Below are positions 25,319-32,637 of a stretch of DNA of 35,849 nt, in pieces; within the stretch, counting starts at the first letter, position 1, and the number at the start of each line of letters is the position of its first letter. The notes beneath the pieces are model-generated. The model did no database searches and was not told the origin of the DNA. It saw nothing but the letters and a program-made list of their open reading frames with translations. The stretch is taken from NCBI GenBank assembly GCA_934675585.1, contig CAKUQY010000020.1:1-35849 (forward strand), read 5' to 3'. Source of the DNA: an uncultured Opitutales bacterium. GTDB lineage: Bacteria; Verrucomicrobiota; Verrucomicrobiia; Opitutales; UBA953. A program made the position numbers and the translations under genes.

Positions 25319-26167
25319 ATGCGGGCAATCGGCGTTTTTGATTCAGGTTTCGGCGGGCTCACAGTTTTTAAAGAACTGCGGGAACGCTTGCCCGATTGCG
25401 ATTTTATTTATTTGGGCGACAATGCGCGCGCGCCGTACGGAACGAAAAGTTTCGAGGCGGTTTATGAATACACGCGTCAGGCGGTGAAATTTCTTTTTGA
25501 ACAGGGCTGCCCGCTCGTAATTTTGGCGTGCAATACCGCGTCCGCCAAAGCATTGCGCACGATTCAGCAAAACGATTTAATCGCGTGGGGCGACTTAACA
25601 AAACGCGTTTTGGGCGTGATTCGTCCAACGGCGGAAATCGCGGGAACGCTCACAAAAAGCGGACATTTGGGAATCGTCGGCACGGCGGGAACGGTTGCGT
25701 CGCGTTCGTATGAAATCGAAATCGCAAAAGCGTTCCCGCGGCTGAAAGTCGTTTCGCAGGCGTGTCCTGGCTGGGTGGATTTGGTTGAGCGCGGGAACGT
25801 TGAATCCGCTGAAACGCAGGCGGCTGTCGCGCGCGATTTGCAAACGCTTTTTGCGCGCGATGAAAAAATTGATGCCTTAGTTTTGGGCTGCACGCATTAT
25901 CCGCTTTTGATGAATGCAATCAAAAAATGCGTTCCCGCGGGCGTGCGAATTTTTTCGCAAGGAGCGCATGTTGCGGAAAGTTTGGAAGATTATTTGAACC
26001 GACATCCAGAAATGTCGGTGCGAATTTCTCGTGGCGGGAACGCGCAATTTTTTACAACGGGCGATGTCGCGCAATTTAATTTTCATGCGCAACAATTTTT
26101 GGGCGTTCCCGCGAACGCGACGGGAACGGGCGCGGATTTTTTTCGACTACGAACAGACGCTAATTAA
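25319..26167 (+). CDS. murI: Glutamate racemase
   Basis: Makes D-glutamate for peptidoglycan by cofactor-independent racemisation of L-glutamate. The two catalytic cysteines are C71 in LACNTASAKA and C191 in LGCTHYPLL. The substrate-binding aspartate is in GVFDSGFGGL (D8), and GDNARAPYG lies near residues 33-41. The length of 282 is slightly above average owing to a C-terminal tail. It has the highest motif density of any gene here, about nine GGGAAC/GTTCCC cores in 850 bases, several in the variable tail. Placement after an MFS gene is not informative. Confidence 0.95.
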   Translation: MRAIGVFDSGFGGLTVFKELRERLPDCDFIYLGDNARAPYGTKSFEAVYEYTRQAVKFLFEQGCPLVILACNTASAKALRTIQQNDLIAWGDLTKRVLGVIRPTAEIAGTLTKSGHLGIVGTAGTVASRSYEIEIAKAFPRLKVVSQACPGWVDLVERGNVESAETQAAVARDLQTLFARDEKIDALVLGCTHYPLLMNAIKKCVPAGVRIFSQGAHVAESLEDYLNRHPEMSVRISRGGNAQFFTTGDVAQFNFHAQQFLGVPANATGTGADFFRLRTDAN

Positions 26168-26180
26168 AACGAATTATTTT

Positions 26181-26304
26181 TAACGCAAATCTCGCAAAAA
26201 GTGGAGAGTGAGGCGTGGAGAGTGGAGAGTAATTTTGAAAGGTGAAATCTCTCTACTCCCCACAATTTTGCGTCATTTGTGCTCATTTTGCGAGATTTGC
26301 GTTA
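26181..26304. repeat. MITE-like element with 19-bp terminal inverted repeats
   Basis: TAACGCAAATCTCGCAAAA at 26181-26199 is repeated exactly inverted at 26286-26304. Inside, a second inverted pair (26215-26229 and 26249-26263, 13 of 15 matching) can extend the hairpin, with GTGGAGAGT tandem copies on the left arm. No coding sequence is present. Clear target-site duplications were not found. It could be a miniature transposon remnant or a large structured intergenic repeat. Confidence 0.65.
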
Positions 26305-26342
26305 TAATTTGTAGTTGCGAGTTTTTCCGTTCCCGTGGAATT

Positions 26343-26372
26343 TTGCGGGGGCGCGCGTAAAAGTGTTATAAT
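26343..26372 (+). promoter_or_regulatory. Promoter of the cstA-like gene, with extended -10
   Basis: TTGCGG (26343-26348), an 18-bp spacer and the extended -10 TGTTATAAT (26364-26372). The expected start lies near 26379, only 2 bases before the ATG at 26381, which would give a virtually leaderless mRNA. Confidence 0.6.
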
Positions 26373-26380
26373 TTTCCATT

Positions 26381-27898
26381 ATGTTCACTTTTACTTGCGG
26401 AATTTTAATTTTAATCGCGGCTTATTTTGCCTACGGAAAATTTGTCGAAAAGATTTTTGGGATCGATACTTCCCGCGCGACACCAGTGATGCGCCTGGCG
26501 GACGGCATTGATTTTCAGCCGATTCCCGTTTGGAAAATGTTGCTGATTCAGCTGCTGAATATCGCTGGCTTGGGACCGATTTTTGGCGCGATTATGGGCG
26601 CGATGTTTGGCACAATGGCGTATGTTTGGATTATTGTGGGCTGTATTTTTATGGGCGCGATGCACGATTTTTTCGGTGGTTTTATTTCGCTGCGCAACAA
26701 TGGCATGAGTTTGCCGAACGTGGTGGGAATGTATCTCGGAAAATACACGAAAGTTTTTATGATTATTTTTTCGACATTTTTGCTGATGGTCGTGGGCGTT
26801 CTTTTTACCAAAGGTCCCGCGGATTTGTTGGAAAATCTCGGCAAAATGGTCATTGACACTGCCGTTCCCGCGAGCGAAACCAACGGTGGTTTGCGCGATT
26901 GGCTTTTTTCGCTGAACAGCGTTTACGTTTGGATGGCGATCGTGCTGTTTTACTATTTGCTTTCGACGCTGTTCCCGATTGATAAATTGATCGGCAAGAT
27001 TTATCCGTTTTTTGCGGCGGCGTTTATTTTTATGGCGATAGGTTTGTCGGGAGCGATTTTTTATTACGGTTTTTCGGGAACGATTACCGTGCCGGAATTG
27101 TCGCTCGACGTGTTTAAAAATATGCACCACGATCCCGTGCACAATTTTATTTTTCCGATGTTGTTTGTGACGATTTCCTGCGGTGCGATTTCCGGTTTTC
27201 ACGCAACGCAGTCGCCGATGATGGCGCGTTGTATGACGAATGAAAAATACGCGCGACCAGTTTTTTATGGCGCGATGATTTTGGAAGGGTTGATTGCTTG
27301 GATTTGGGCGACGGCGGCGATCGCGTATTGCGGCGGCGTGGAGGGTTTGAACGACAGCGGCGTTCCCGTCGCGGTGCTCGTCAATAACATTTGCCGCGAC
27401 TGGCTGGGAGTTGCGGGAGCGATTTTTGCCGTGCTCGGTGTAATTATTTGTCCGATTACTTCGGGAGACACCGCCTTGCGCGCGGTGCGGTTGACGATTG
27501 CAGATACGTTTATGATTCCGCAGCGCAGTTTGAAAACCCGTTTGGCGATTTCGGTGCCGATTGTGGTGATTGTGGCGTTGGCGTGTTTGGGCGATTTTGG
27601 GGTGATTTGGCGCTATCTTGGCATCGCGAATCAGGTGATTGCGAGTATTACTTTGTGGACGGCGATGACTTATTTGATTATCGTTCGCAAACCGCATTGG
27701 ATTGCGAGCGTTCCCGCGGTGTTTATGACTTGGGTGTGCGCGTCTTATTTTTTGTTGGCTCAGCCCGTTGTCGGCGGTTTGGGCGTGCCGAACGTTACTT
27801 TGGGCTACGTGGTCGGCGGGCTGGTCGCGGGAACGATTTTTGCGCTTGTTTACATTGCGGCGCGTAAAAAAGCTGACGGTGCGCTGTCGGCGGAATAA
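26381..27898 (+). CDS. Carbon starvation protein CstA family transporter
   Basis: A 505-residue polytopic inner-membrane protein. CstA-family members import peptides or pyruvate in other bacteria. Family blocks are FGIDTSRATPVMRLADGIDF near the start, GPIFGAIMGAMFG, GAMHDFFGGFISLRN, ISGFHATQSPMMARC and PITSGDTALRAVRLTIAD. About 13 hydrophobic segments can be counted. It is shorter than E. coli CstA (about 700) and closer to the compact forms. It stands alone after murI with its own promoter, and no two-component regulator of the BtsSR kind is adjacent. An inverted motif pair acting as terminator follows its stop. Confidence 0.9.
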   Translation: MFTFTCGILILIAAYFAYGKFVEKIFGIDTSRATPVMRLADGIDFQPIPVWKMLLIQLLNIAGLGPIFGAIMGAMFGTMAYVWIIVGCIFMGAMHDFFGGFISLRNNGMSLPNVVGMYLGKYTKVFMIIFSTFLLMVVGVLFTKGPADLLENLGKMVIDTAVPASETNGGLRDWLFSLNSVYVWMAIVLFYYLLSTLFPIDKLIGKIYPFFAAAFIFMAIGLSGAIFYYGFSGTITVPELSLDVFKNMHHDPVHNFIFPMLFVTISCGAISGFHATQSPMMARCMTNEKYARPVFYGAMILEGLIAWIWATAAIAYCGGVEGLNDSGVPVAVLVNNICRDWLGVAGAIFAVLGVIICPITSGDTALRAVRLTIADTFMIPQRSLKTRLAISVPIVVIVALACLGDFGVIWRYLGIANQVIASITLWTAMTYLIIVRKPHWIASVPAVFMTWVCASYFLLAQPVVGGLGVPNVTLGYVVGGLVAGTIFALVYIAARKKADGALSAE

Positions 27899-27906
27899 AT
27901 TTTTGG

Positions 27907-27927
27907 CGGGAACGCGCGTTCCCGTTT
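27907..27927 (+). terminator. Terminator built from inverted copies of the dispersed motif
   Basis: CGGGAACGCGCGTTCCCG at 27907-27924 is a perfect 18-bp palindrome made of two head-to-head motif copies, 8 bases after the cstA-family stop and followed by TTT. The short T-run makes its strength uncertain. Confidence 0.5.
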
Positions 27928-27929
27928 AA

Positions 27930-27958
27930 TTGTCAACCGCCGCTTTTCAATTTATAAT
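27930..27958 (+). promoter_or_regulatory. leuC promoter, predicted leaderless
   Basis: TTGTCA (27930-27935), exactly 17 bp, then TATAAT (27953-27958). The usual start, seven bases after the -10, is the A of the leuC ATG at 27965, so the mRNA is predicted to be leaderless. Confidence 0.7.
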
Positions 27959-27964
27959 AAAGTT

Positions 27965-29359
27965 ATGGGTAAAACATTATTTCAAAAAGTGTGGGACGCT
28001 CACACAGTTAAGGTGTTGCCAAGTGGTCGCACGCAACTTTTTATTGAAACGCATTACATTCACGAGGTAACTTCGCCACAAGCGTTTGGTATGCTTCACG
28101 ATTTGGGCTTGAAAGTGGCTCATCCCGAACGCACATTCGCGAATGTCGATCACGTGATCCCGACAACTTCGATTGCCGAGCCGCTCAAAGACGCAGTGGC
28201 GCAATCGATGCTTAGTGAATTGCGTAAAAATTGCCAAGAAAACGGAATTAAATTTTTTGATACGAACAGCGGTTGCCAAGGCATTGTGCACGTTGTGGGG
28301 CCGGAACAAGGCATAACTCAACCTGGTCAAACGATTTGCTGCGGCGATTCGCACACGGCGACGCATGGCGCGTTTGGTGCGGTGGCTTTCGGGATCGGCA
28401 CGACGCAAGTGCGCGATGTTTTGGCGACGCAGACGCTGGGCTTCACGCCGCTGAAAGTGCGCCGAATCAACGTGAACGGCAAACTCGGCAACGGCGTTAC
28501 CGCGAAAGACGTGGCGTTGCATTTGATTCGTTTGCTCGGTGTGGCGGGCGGAATTGGCTATGCGCACGAATACGGCGGCGAAGTTTTTGATAATTTTTCA
28601 ATGGAAGAACGTATGACCGTTTGCAACATGGCAATTGAAGGTGGCGCGCGCGTCGGCTATGTCAATCCCGACGAAACGACGTTTGCTTATCTCAAAGGGC
28701 GTCCTTACGCGCCGTCGGCGGAAAATTGGGACGCGGCGGTTGAGCGTTGGCGTTCTTACGCGAGCGATCCCGATTGCGTTTACGACGATGTGATAAATGT
28801 CGATGCGGCGGAAATTGCTCCGACGGTAACTTGGGGAATTACGCCCGCGCAAAATGCGGCGATCACGGGAACGTTCCCGCGTCCAGAAACGATGAGTGAA
28901 GAAGACGCCGCGATCTCGCGCGAGGCTTACGCTTACACGCGTTTTGAGGCGGGAACGCCAATTGCGGGAACGCCGATCGACGTTGCGTTTATTGGCTCTT
29001 GCACGAATGGACGTTTGTCGGACTTTGAATCGGCGGCGGCATTTTTGAAAGGCAAAAAAGTGGCTGTGGGCGTGAAAGCGATTGCGGCGCCTGGTTCGCA
29101 AGTTGTTGCAAAACAATGTATTGAGCGCGGTTTGGATAAGATTTTTACCGAGGCAGGTTTTGAATGGCGTTTGGCGGGTTGCTCGATGTGTTTGGCGATG
29201 AATCCAGACAAACTCGAAGGCGACCAAGTTTGCGCGTCGTCATCAAATCGCAATTTTAAAGGTCGCCAAGGTTCGCCGACAGGACGCACGATTTTGATGT
29301 CGCCCGTGATGGTTGCGGCGGCGGCGGTTGCGGGAAAGCTTGTTGACTGCCGTCAGTAG
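27965..29359 (+). CDS. leuC: 3-isopropylmalate dehydratase large subunit
   Basis: LeuC with LeuD isomerises 2- to 3-isopropylmalate in leucine synthesis. It is an aconitase-family [4Fe-4S] protein; ligands are C346 (IGSCTNGR), C406 and C409 ([11 protein letters not shown]). [22 protein letters not shown] near 128-148 and [10 protein letters not shown] near the C-terminus are characteristic. At 464 residues it is the bacterial LeuC type, not the shorter homoaconitase-like form. The small subunit gene leuD is not in the window; the next gene is mcsA. It probably lies elsewhere. No leader peptide or T-box precedes the gene, in line with the leaderless promoter. Confidence 0.95.
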   Translation: MGKTLFQKVWDAHTVKVLPSGRTQLFIETHYIHEVTSPQAFGMLHDLGLKVAHPERTFANVDHVIPTTSIAEPLKDAVAQSMLSELRKNCQENGIKFFDTNSGCQGIVHVVGPEQGITQPGQTICCGDSHTATHGAFGAVAFGIGTTQVRDVLATQTLGFTPLKVRRINVNGKLGNGVTAKDVALHLIRLLGVAGGIGYAHEYGGEVFDNFSMEERMTVCNMAIEGGARVGYVNPDETTFAYLKGRPYAPSAENWDAAVERWRSYASDPDCVYDDVINVDAAEIAPTVTWGITPAQNAAITGTFPRPETMSEEDAAISREAYAYTRFEAGTPIAGTPIDVAFIGSCTNGRLSDFESAAAFLKGKKVAVGVKAIAAPGSQVVAKQCIERGLDKIFTEAGFEWRLAGCSMCLAMNPDKLEGDQVCASSSNRNFKGRQGSPTGRTILMSPVMVAAAAVAGKLVDCRQ

Positions 29360-29401
29360 AAATTCGCGTTCCCGCAAATTTTCATTTGGCTTTAAAATTT
29401 T

Positions 29402-29965
29402 ATGAACGAGTTTTGTGAAGAGTGCGGCGCTCCCGCTGATATGATTTTGATGGAAACGGTGAATGGCGTTTCCAAAAAAATCTACCTTTGTCGCGTTTGT
29501 TATTTTAAAAAAATGAAATCGATTGGCATGGACGATGTGTTGCGTCAGTTGTTGTCGGCGCAAGACCGAGCGCAATTGCCAGAGGTTTTTGGCGCGAGCG
29601 ATGGCGTTCCCGCGATGGTGATTAAAGAGCCCGCACAAGCGCAGGTTTGCCCAAGTTGCGGGACGACGTTGGCTGATTATTTGAAAACAAATCGTTTGGG
29701 TTGCGCGCAATGTTATCAAGCGTTTGCGAAAAAAATTGAGGAAGATTTGCTGACGATTCACGGCACAAATAAACATTTGCACGTTGTGGCGGCGATTCCT
29801 AAAACTCAAAAATCGCTCGAAGAATTTAAAGCGCTTTACGCGAAGGCACTTGCGGCAGAAGATTACGATGAGGCAATTCGTTTGCGCGAAATTATCAACG
29901 ATTTAAGCGACAAAAAACCGACCGCAAAAACCACAACGAAAGGCAAGCGTAATGCAAAAAAATAA
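29402..29965 (+). CDS. mcsA: McsA-like zinc-finger protein with UVR motif
   Basis: McsA is the activator of the protein-arginine kinase McsB in the Clp stress-response system of Firmicutes. The 187-residue protein has two treble-clef-like zinc sites: C5, C8, C30, C33 and C83, C86, C101, C104. The C-terminal part (about 135-170) is a UVR-type helical hairpin (SLEEFKALYAKALAAEDYDE, AIRLREIINDL). A lysine-rich tail follows. It overlaps the next gene, mcsB-like, by 14 bases, so the two are translationally coupled as in known mcsAB pairs. No ctsR or clpC is adjacent. Confidence 0.85.
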   Translation: MNEFCEECGAPADMILMETVNGVSKKIYLCRVCYFKKMKSIGMDDVLRQLLSAQDRAQLPEVFGASDGVPAMVIKEPAQAQVCPSCGTTLADYLKTNRLGCAQCYQAFAKKIEEDLLTIHGTNKHLHVVAAIPKTQKSLEEFKALYAKALAAEDYDEAIRLREIINDLSDKKPTAKTTTKGKRNAKK

Positions 29966-31022
29966 AGCATTGGACGCATTTAACGCGTTGATTAAAACCG
30001 CAGAAAAAGGTTTTGAAAATTTGCCTGAAAGCGCGTTCGTCGCGAGCCAAATTTTAATTGTGCGCAATGTTGAGGGGCTGCCGTTTCGCGATTATAATCA
30101 CGTTCCCGCAACCACTTTGCGCGATGATTTGTTGCGCCTGCTTGAAAGCCAAAGTGTGTTGGAAAAATGGCATTTTGTGCCCAGCGAAAAACTTTGCAAA
30201 AATAATTATGCACGCGTGGCAGAATTGCATTTGTTTGACGACAAGGGAACGCCCGAAATTATTATCGAGCCAGCCACAAAACCAACTATTGCAATTTATG
30301 TAAACGCACGAGATAACTTGCAGTTTGTCGCTTGCGGGAACGAAAATAATGCGAAAACGCTGATTCGCCAATATAAAAAACTTGCGGGAACGGTGGACGC
30401 GTTGGATAAAACATTACATTTCGCGCAAACGCCAACTTTGGGCTATTTGACGAGTTCGCCAGAAATGGTCGGGAACGCGGTTTCGTTGCAAGCATTGTTG
30501 CATTTGCCCGCGCTTGTGATGAACGATGAAATGAGCCGCGTGGTGATGGCTTGCAATGCTGTGGGCGTGCGCGTGCGCGGGCTCAGCTTGAAAGACGACG
30601 AATCGTCGGGCTGTTATTTTACGCTCGAAACATCGCGTATGCTGGGAACAACGCCGCAAGAATTGATTACAAAATTTTCAGATTTGTGTGAAACAATTTG
30701 CACACAAGAAAAAAAAGCGCGCCAAAATTTAGCCGATGATGATCGTTTGTTTTTGCGCGTACAAGATTGTTATTCGCAAGCGCGATTTTGTTCATCGTTT
30801 ACCTTGGGACAAGCGTTAAATGTGATGACGCTTTTGAAATTAGGCGTTGAAGTGGGCTATTTAGACGCAGTGTTGAAAATAGAATTGGAAGCATTGTTGC
30901 CAAAAGTTTTAGAAAGCGCGTTCCCGCAAAATACATCGCCAGAAGAGCGCACCGCCGCGCGCGCAACGTTGATTAATGAAATTCTTGAAGGTGTTCCCGC
31001 GCCGAAACGCTTAAAAAAATAA
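29952..31022 (+). CDS. McsB-like guanidino-kinase homologue with catalytic residues replaced (probable pseudokinase)
   Basis: The 356-residue protein has the layout of the protein-arginine kinase McsB: GYLTSSPEMVGNAVSLQALL then HLPALVMND, VRVRGLSLKDD, and the C-terminal helical region. The active site is altered everywhere I can compare it from memory with Bacillus McsB. The nucleotide-binding SSRIRLARN is ASQILIVRN (Q33, L35). The NEEDHIR block is NARDNLQ, with R120 in place of the catalytic glutamate. The catalytic cysteine of TSCPTN is S169. The second glutamate is K214. In contrast, the phosphoarginine-site motif RDxxRA survives partly as RTAARA (R333, R337). It probably binds or senses rather than phosphorylates. 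It overlaps mcsA by 14 bases. Confidence 0.85.
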   Translation: MQKNKALDAFNALIKTAEKGFENLPESAFVASQILIVRNVEGLPFRDYNHVPATTLRDDLLRLLESQSVLEKWHFVPSEKLCKNNYARVAELHLFDDKGTPEIIIEPATKPTIAIYVNARDNLQFVACGNENNAKTLIRQYKKLAGTVDALDKTLHFAQTPTLGYLTSSPEMVGNAVSLQALLHLPALVMNDEMSRVVMACNAVGVRVRGLSLKDDESSGCYFTLETSRMLGTTPQELITKFSDLCETICTQEKKARQNLADDDRLFLRVQDCYSQARFCSSFTLGQALNVMTLLKLGVEVGYLDAVLKIELEALLPKVLESAFPQNTSPEERTAARATLINEILEGVPAPKRLKK

Positions 31023-31709
31023 ATGAGTTCCGAAAAACCCAAACAAGAAAATTTATTGCTTTCGATTGGTGCGAACATTGTCGTTCCCGCGCTATTGCTT
31101 TCAAAAGGCAGCGATTGGTTGCCAGGGCTTGCGCCATGGTTGATTTTGTTGATTGCGTTGGCGTTCCCGTGCGTGTATTTTTTTTATGATTTGTGGGTGA
31201 GGCGCACGGCGAATTATGTTTCGATTTTGGGTTTTTCGGGAACGCTTTTGACGGGCAGCATTGGTTTGTTGCAATTGGCGCCGATTTGGGTGGCGGTCAA
31301 AGAAGCGGTTGTTCCCGCGTTGATTGGTTTGTTTTTGTTGTTATTCCCATCAGAAAAATTTTTTCTCAATGCGCAAATTTTCAATCTTGAAAAAATTGAA
31401 GCGCTTTGTGCGGCGCGTGGGTCGCGGGAACGACTTTCGCGCGGCTTAAAAAAATGTTCTTATTTTTTAGTGGCGGCGTTTGCGCTTTCGGCGGTGCTTA
31501 ATTTTGTTTTGGCGCGTTGGATTGTGGTGACAGATCCCGCGCAAAATTTGGAACAATTTAATGTCGAGCTTGGCAAAATGATGGCGCTTTCGTGGCCGGT
31601 GATTGTGGTGCCGAGTATGATTTTTATGATTGTGGCGCTCGTTTTGTTTTTTAAAGTTTTGCGTAACGAGACCGGCGAAAAAATTGAAGCGCTTTTAGTT
31701 GAACGTTAG
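31023..31709 (+). CDS. Integral membrane protein, possibly VC0807-like
   Basis: A 228-residue protein with about six hydrophobic segments (roughly 12-30, 35-54, 66-84, 90-112, 145-167 and 188-213). The pattern of an N-terminal LLLSIGANIVVPALL, then FFYDLWVRR, resembles the uncharacterised VC0807 family of membrane proteins, recalled from memory and not searched. It starts directly after the mcsB-like stop codon, so it may belong to that transcript. No catalytic motif or signal peptide is apparent. Confidence 0.55.
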   Translation: MSSEKPKQENLLLSIGANIVVPALLLSKGSDWLPGLAPWLILLIALAFPCVYFFYDLWVRRTANYVSILGFSGTLLTGSIGLLQLAPIWVAVKEAVVPALIGLFLLLFPSEKFFLNAQIFNLEKIEALCAARGSRERLSRGLKKCSYFLVAAFALSAVLNFVLARWIVVTDPAQNLEQFNVELGKMMALSWPVIVVPSMIFMIVALVLFFKVLRNETGEKIEALLVER

Positions 31710-31719
31710 TTTTTTTTTT

Positions 31720-31749
31720 TTGAACAATAAAATAACCCTTAAATTATAA
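31720..31749 (+). promoter_or_regulatory. Candidate promoter of the SPFH gene
   Basis: TTGAAC (31720-31725), 18 bp, TTATAA (31744-31749). The expected start, seven bases on, is the A of the ATG at 31756, again predicting a leaderless mRNA. The hexamers are weaker than at leuC. Confidence 0.4.
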
Positions 31750-31755
31750 AAAATT

Positions 31756-32574
31756 ATGGCAAATAGAACTTCATTTGAAGAAAGAATCGCGAAAGATCCA
31801 TCATTGTTTTTAAAACTTGCGGGAGCACTCGTGTGCTTGGTGGCGATTGTGGCGAGCATTGTGATGTCGATTACTTGCGTTCCCACGGGCTCAATCGGTG
31901 TGGCGACACGTTTCGGTCGCGTGACGGGACAAACGCTCGACGCGGGCATTCACATCATCAATCCGATCGACACGATTCACAAAATGAATTGTCGCACGCA
32001 AGCTTACAATTACGTGACGCACTGTTTTTCAAAAGATTTGCAACAAGTTGAAACGCAAGTAAATATTTTGTTCCGTTTGAAATTTGAAGATGCGAGTGAA
32101 GTTTTTAAGACGATTGGCGAAAATTATTTTGCACAAGTTTTGCCGCGCATTAGTGATACATTGAAGCAAAAAATCGCGGATTACAAAGCAGAAGAAATTC
32201 TCGATAGCCGTGAAGAAATTCGTAAAGAAGTCATCATGTTGTCGCAAGAGCGCTTGAACGGCATTGTAGTTGTCGAAGATATTTCGTTCGTGAATATTGA
32301 TTTTTCTGACGAATACGAAAAATCGATTGAGCGCAAACAAATCGCCCATCAAGAAAGTTTGAAAGCGAAATATGATTTGGAACGTTCAAAAACTGAAGCT
32401 GAACAAAAAATTGCAATCGCCAACGGCGAGGCTGAAGCGTTGCGCGTAAAAAGCGATGCGCTGAAAGCAAATAAAGACGTTGTTTTTCTCGAAGCAATTC
32501 AAAAGTGGGACGGCAAAATGCCACAAACGCTTGTTATCGGCGAGGGTGCACAACCGATGTTGCCTGTAAAGTAG
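31756..32574 (+). CDS. SPFH/prohibitin-family membrane protein
   Basis: A 272-residue band-7 protein. One N-terminal membrane segment (LAGALVCLVAIVASIVMSI, about 21-39) is followed by the SPFH domain (about 40-205), with GSIGVATRFGRV, GIHIINPIDTIHKM and the ERLNGIVVVEDISFVNIDF block. A charged coiled-coil tail (about 190-240, ERKQIAHQESLKAKYDLERS) follows. SPFH proteins form large oligomeric membrane cages, often chaperoning the FtsH protease; no FtsH or NfeD partner is adjacent, so the role here is unassigned. Confidence 0.88.
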   Translation: MANRTSFEERIAKDPSLFLKLAGALVCLVAIVASIVMSITCVPTGSIGVATRFGRVTGQTLDAGIHIINPIDTIHKMNCRTQAYNYVTHCFSKDLQQVETQVNILFRLKFEDASEVFKTIGENYFAQVLPRISDTLKQKIADYKAEEILDSREEIRKEVIMLSQERLNGIVVVEDISFVNIDFSDEYEKSIERKQIAHQESLKAKYDLERSKTEAEQKIAIANGEAEALRVKSDALKANKDVVFLEAIQKWDGKMPQTLVIGEGAQPMLPVK

Positions 32575-32637
32575 ATTGTTGACCGCGCGGGAACGAAAGG
32601 TTATTATTAGTAGATAAATTAAGGAAATAATTGAAGC

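Noticed and set aside
26411..27697. A 428-codon open frame antisense to the cstA-like gene
   Set aside because: Composition dominated by R, N and H and complete overlap with a recognisable membrane transporter show it is a shadow frame.
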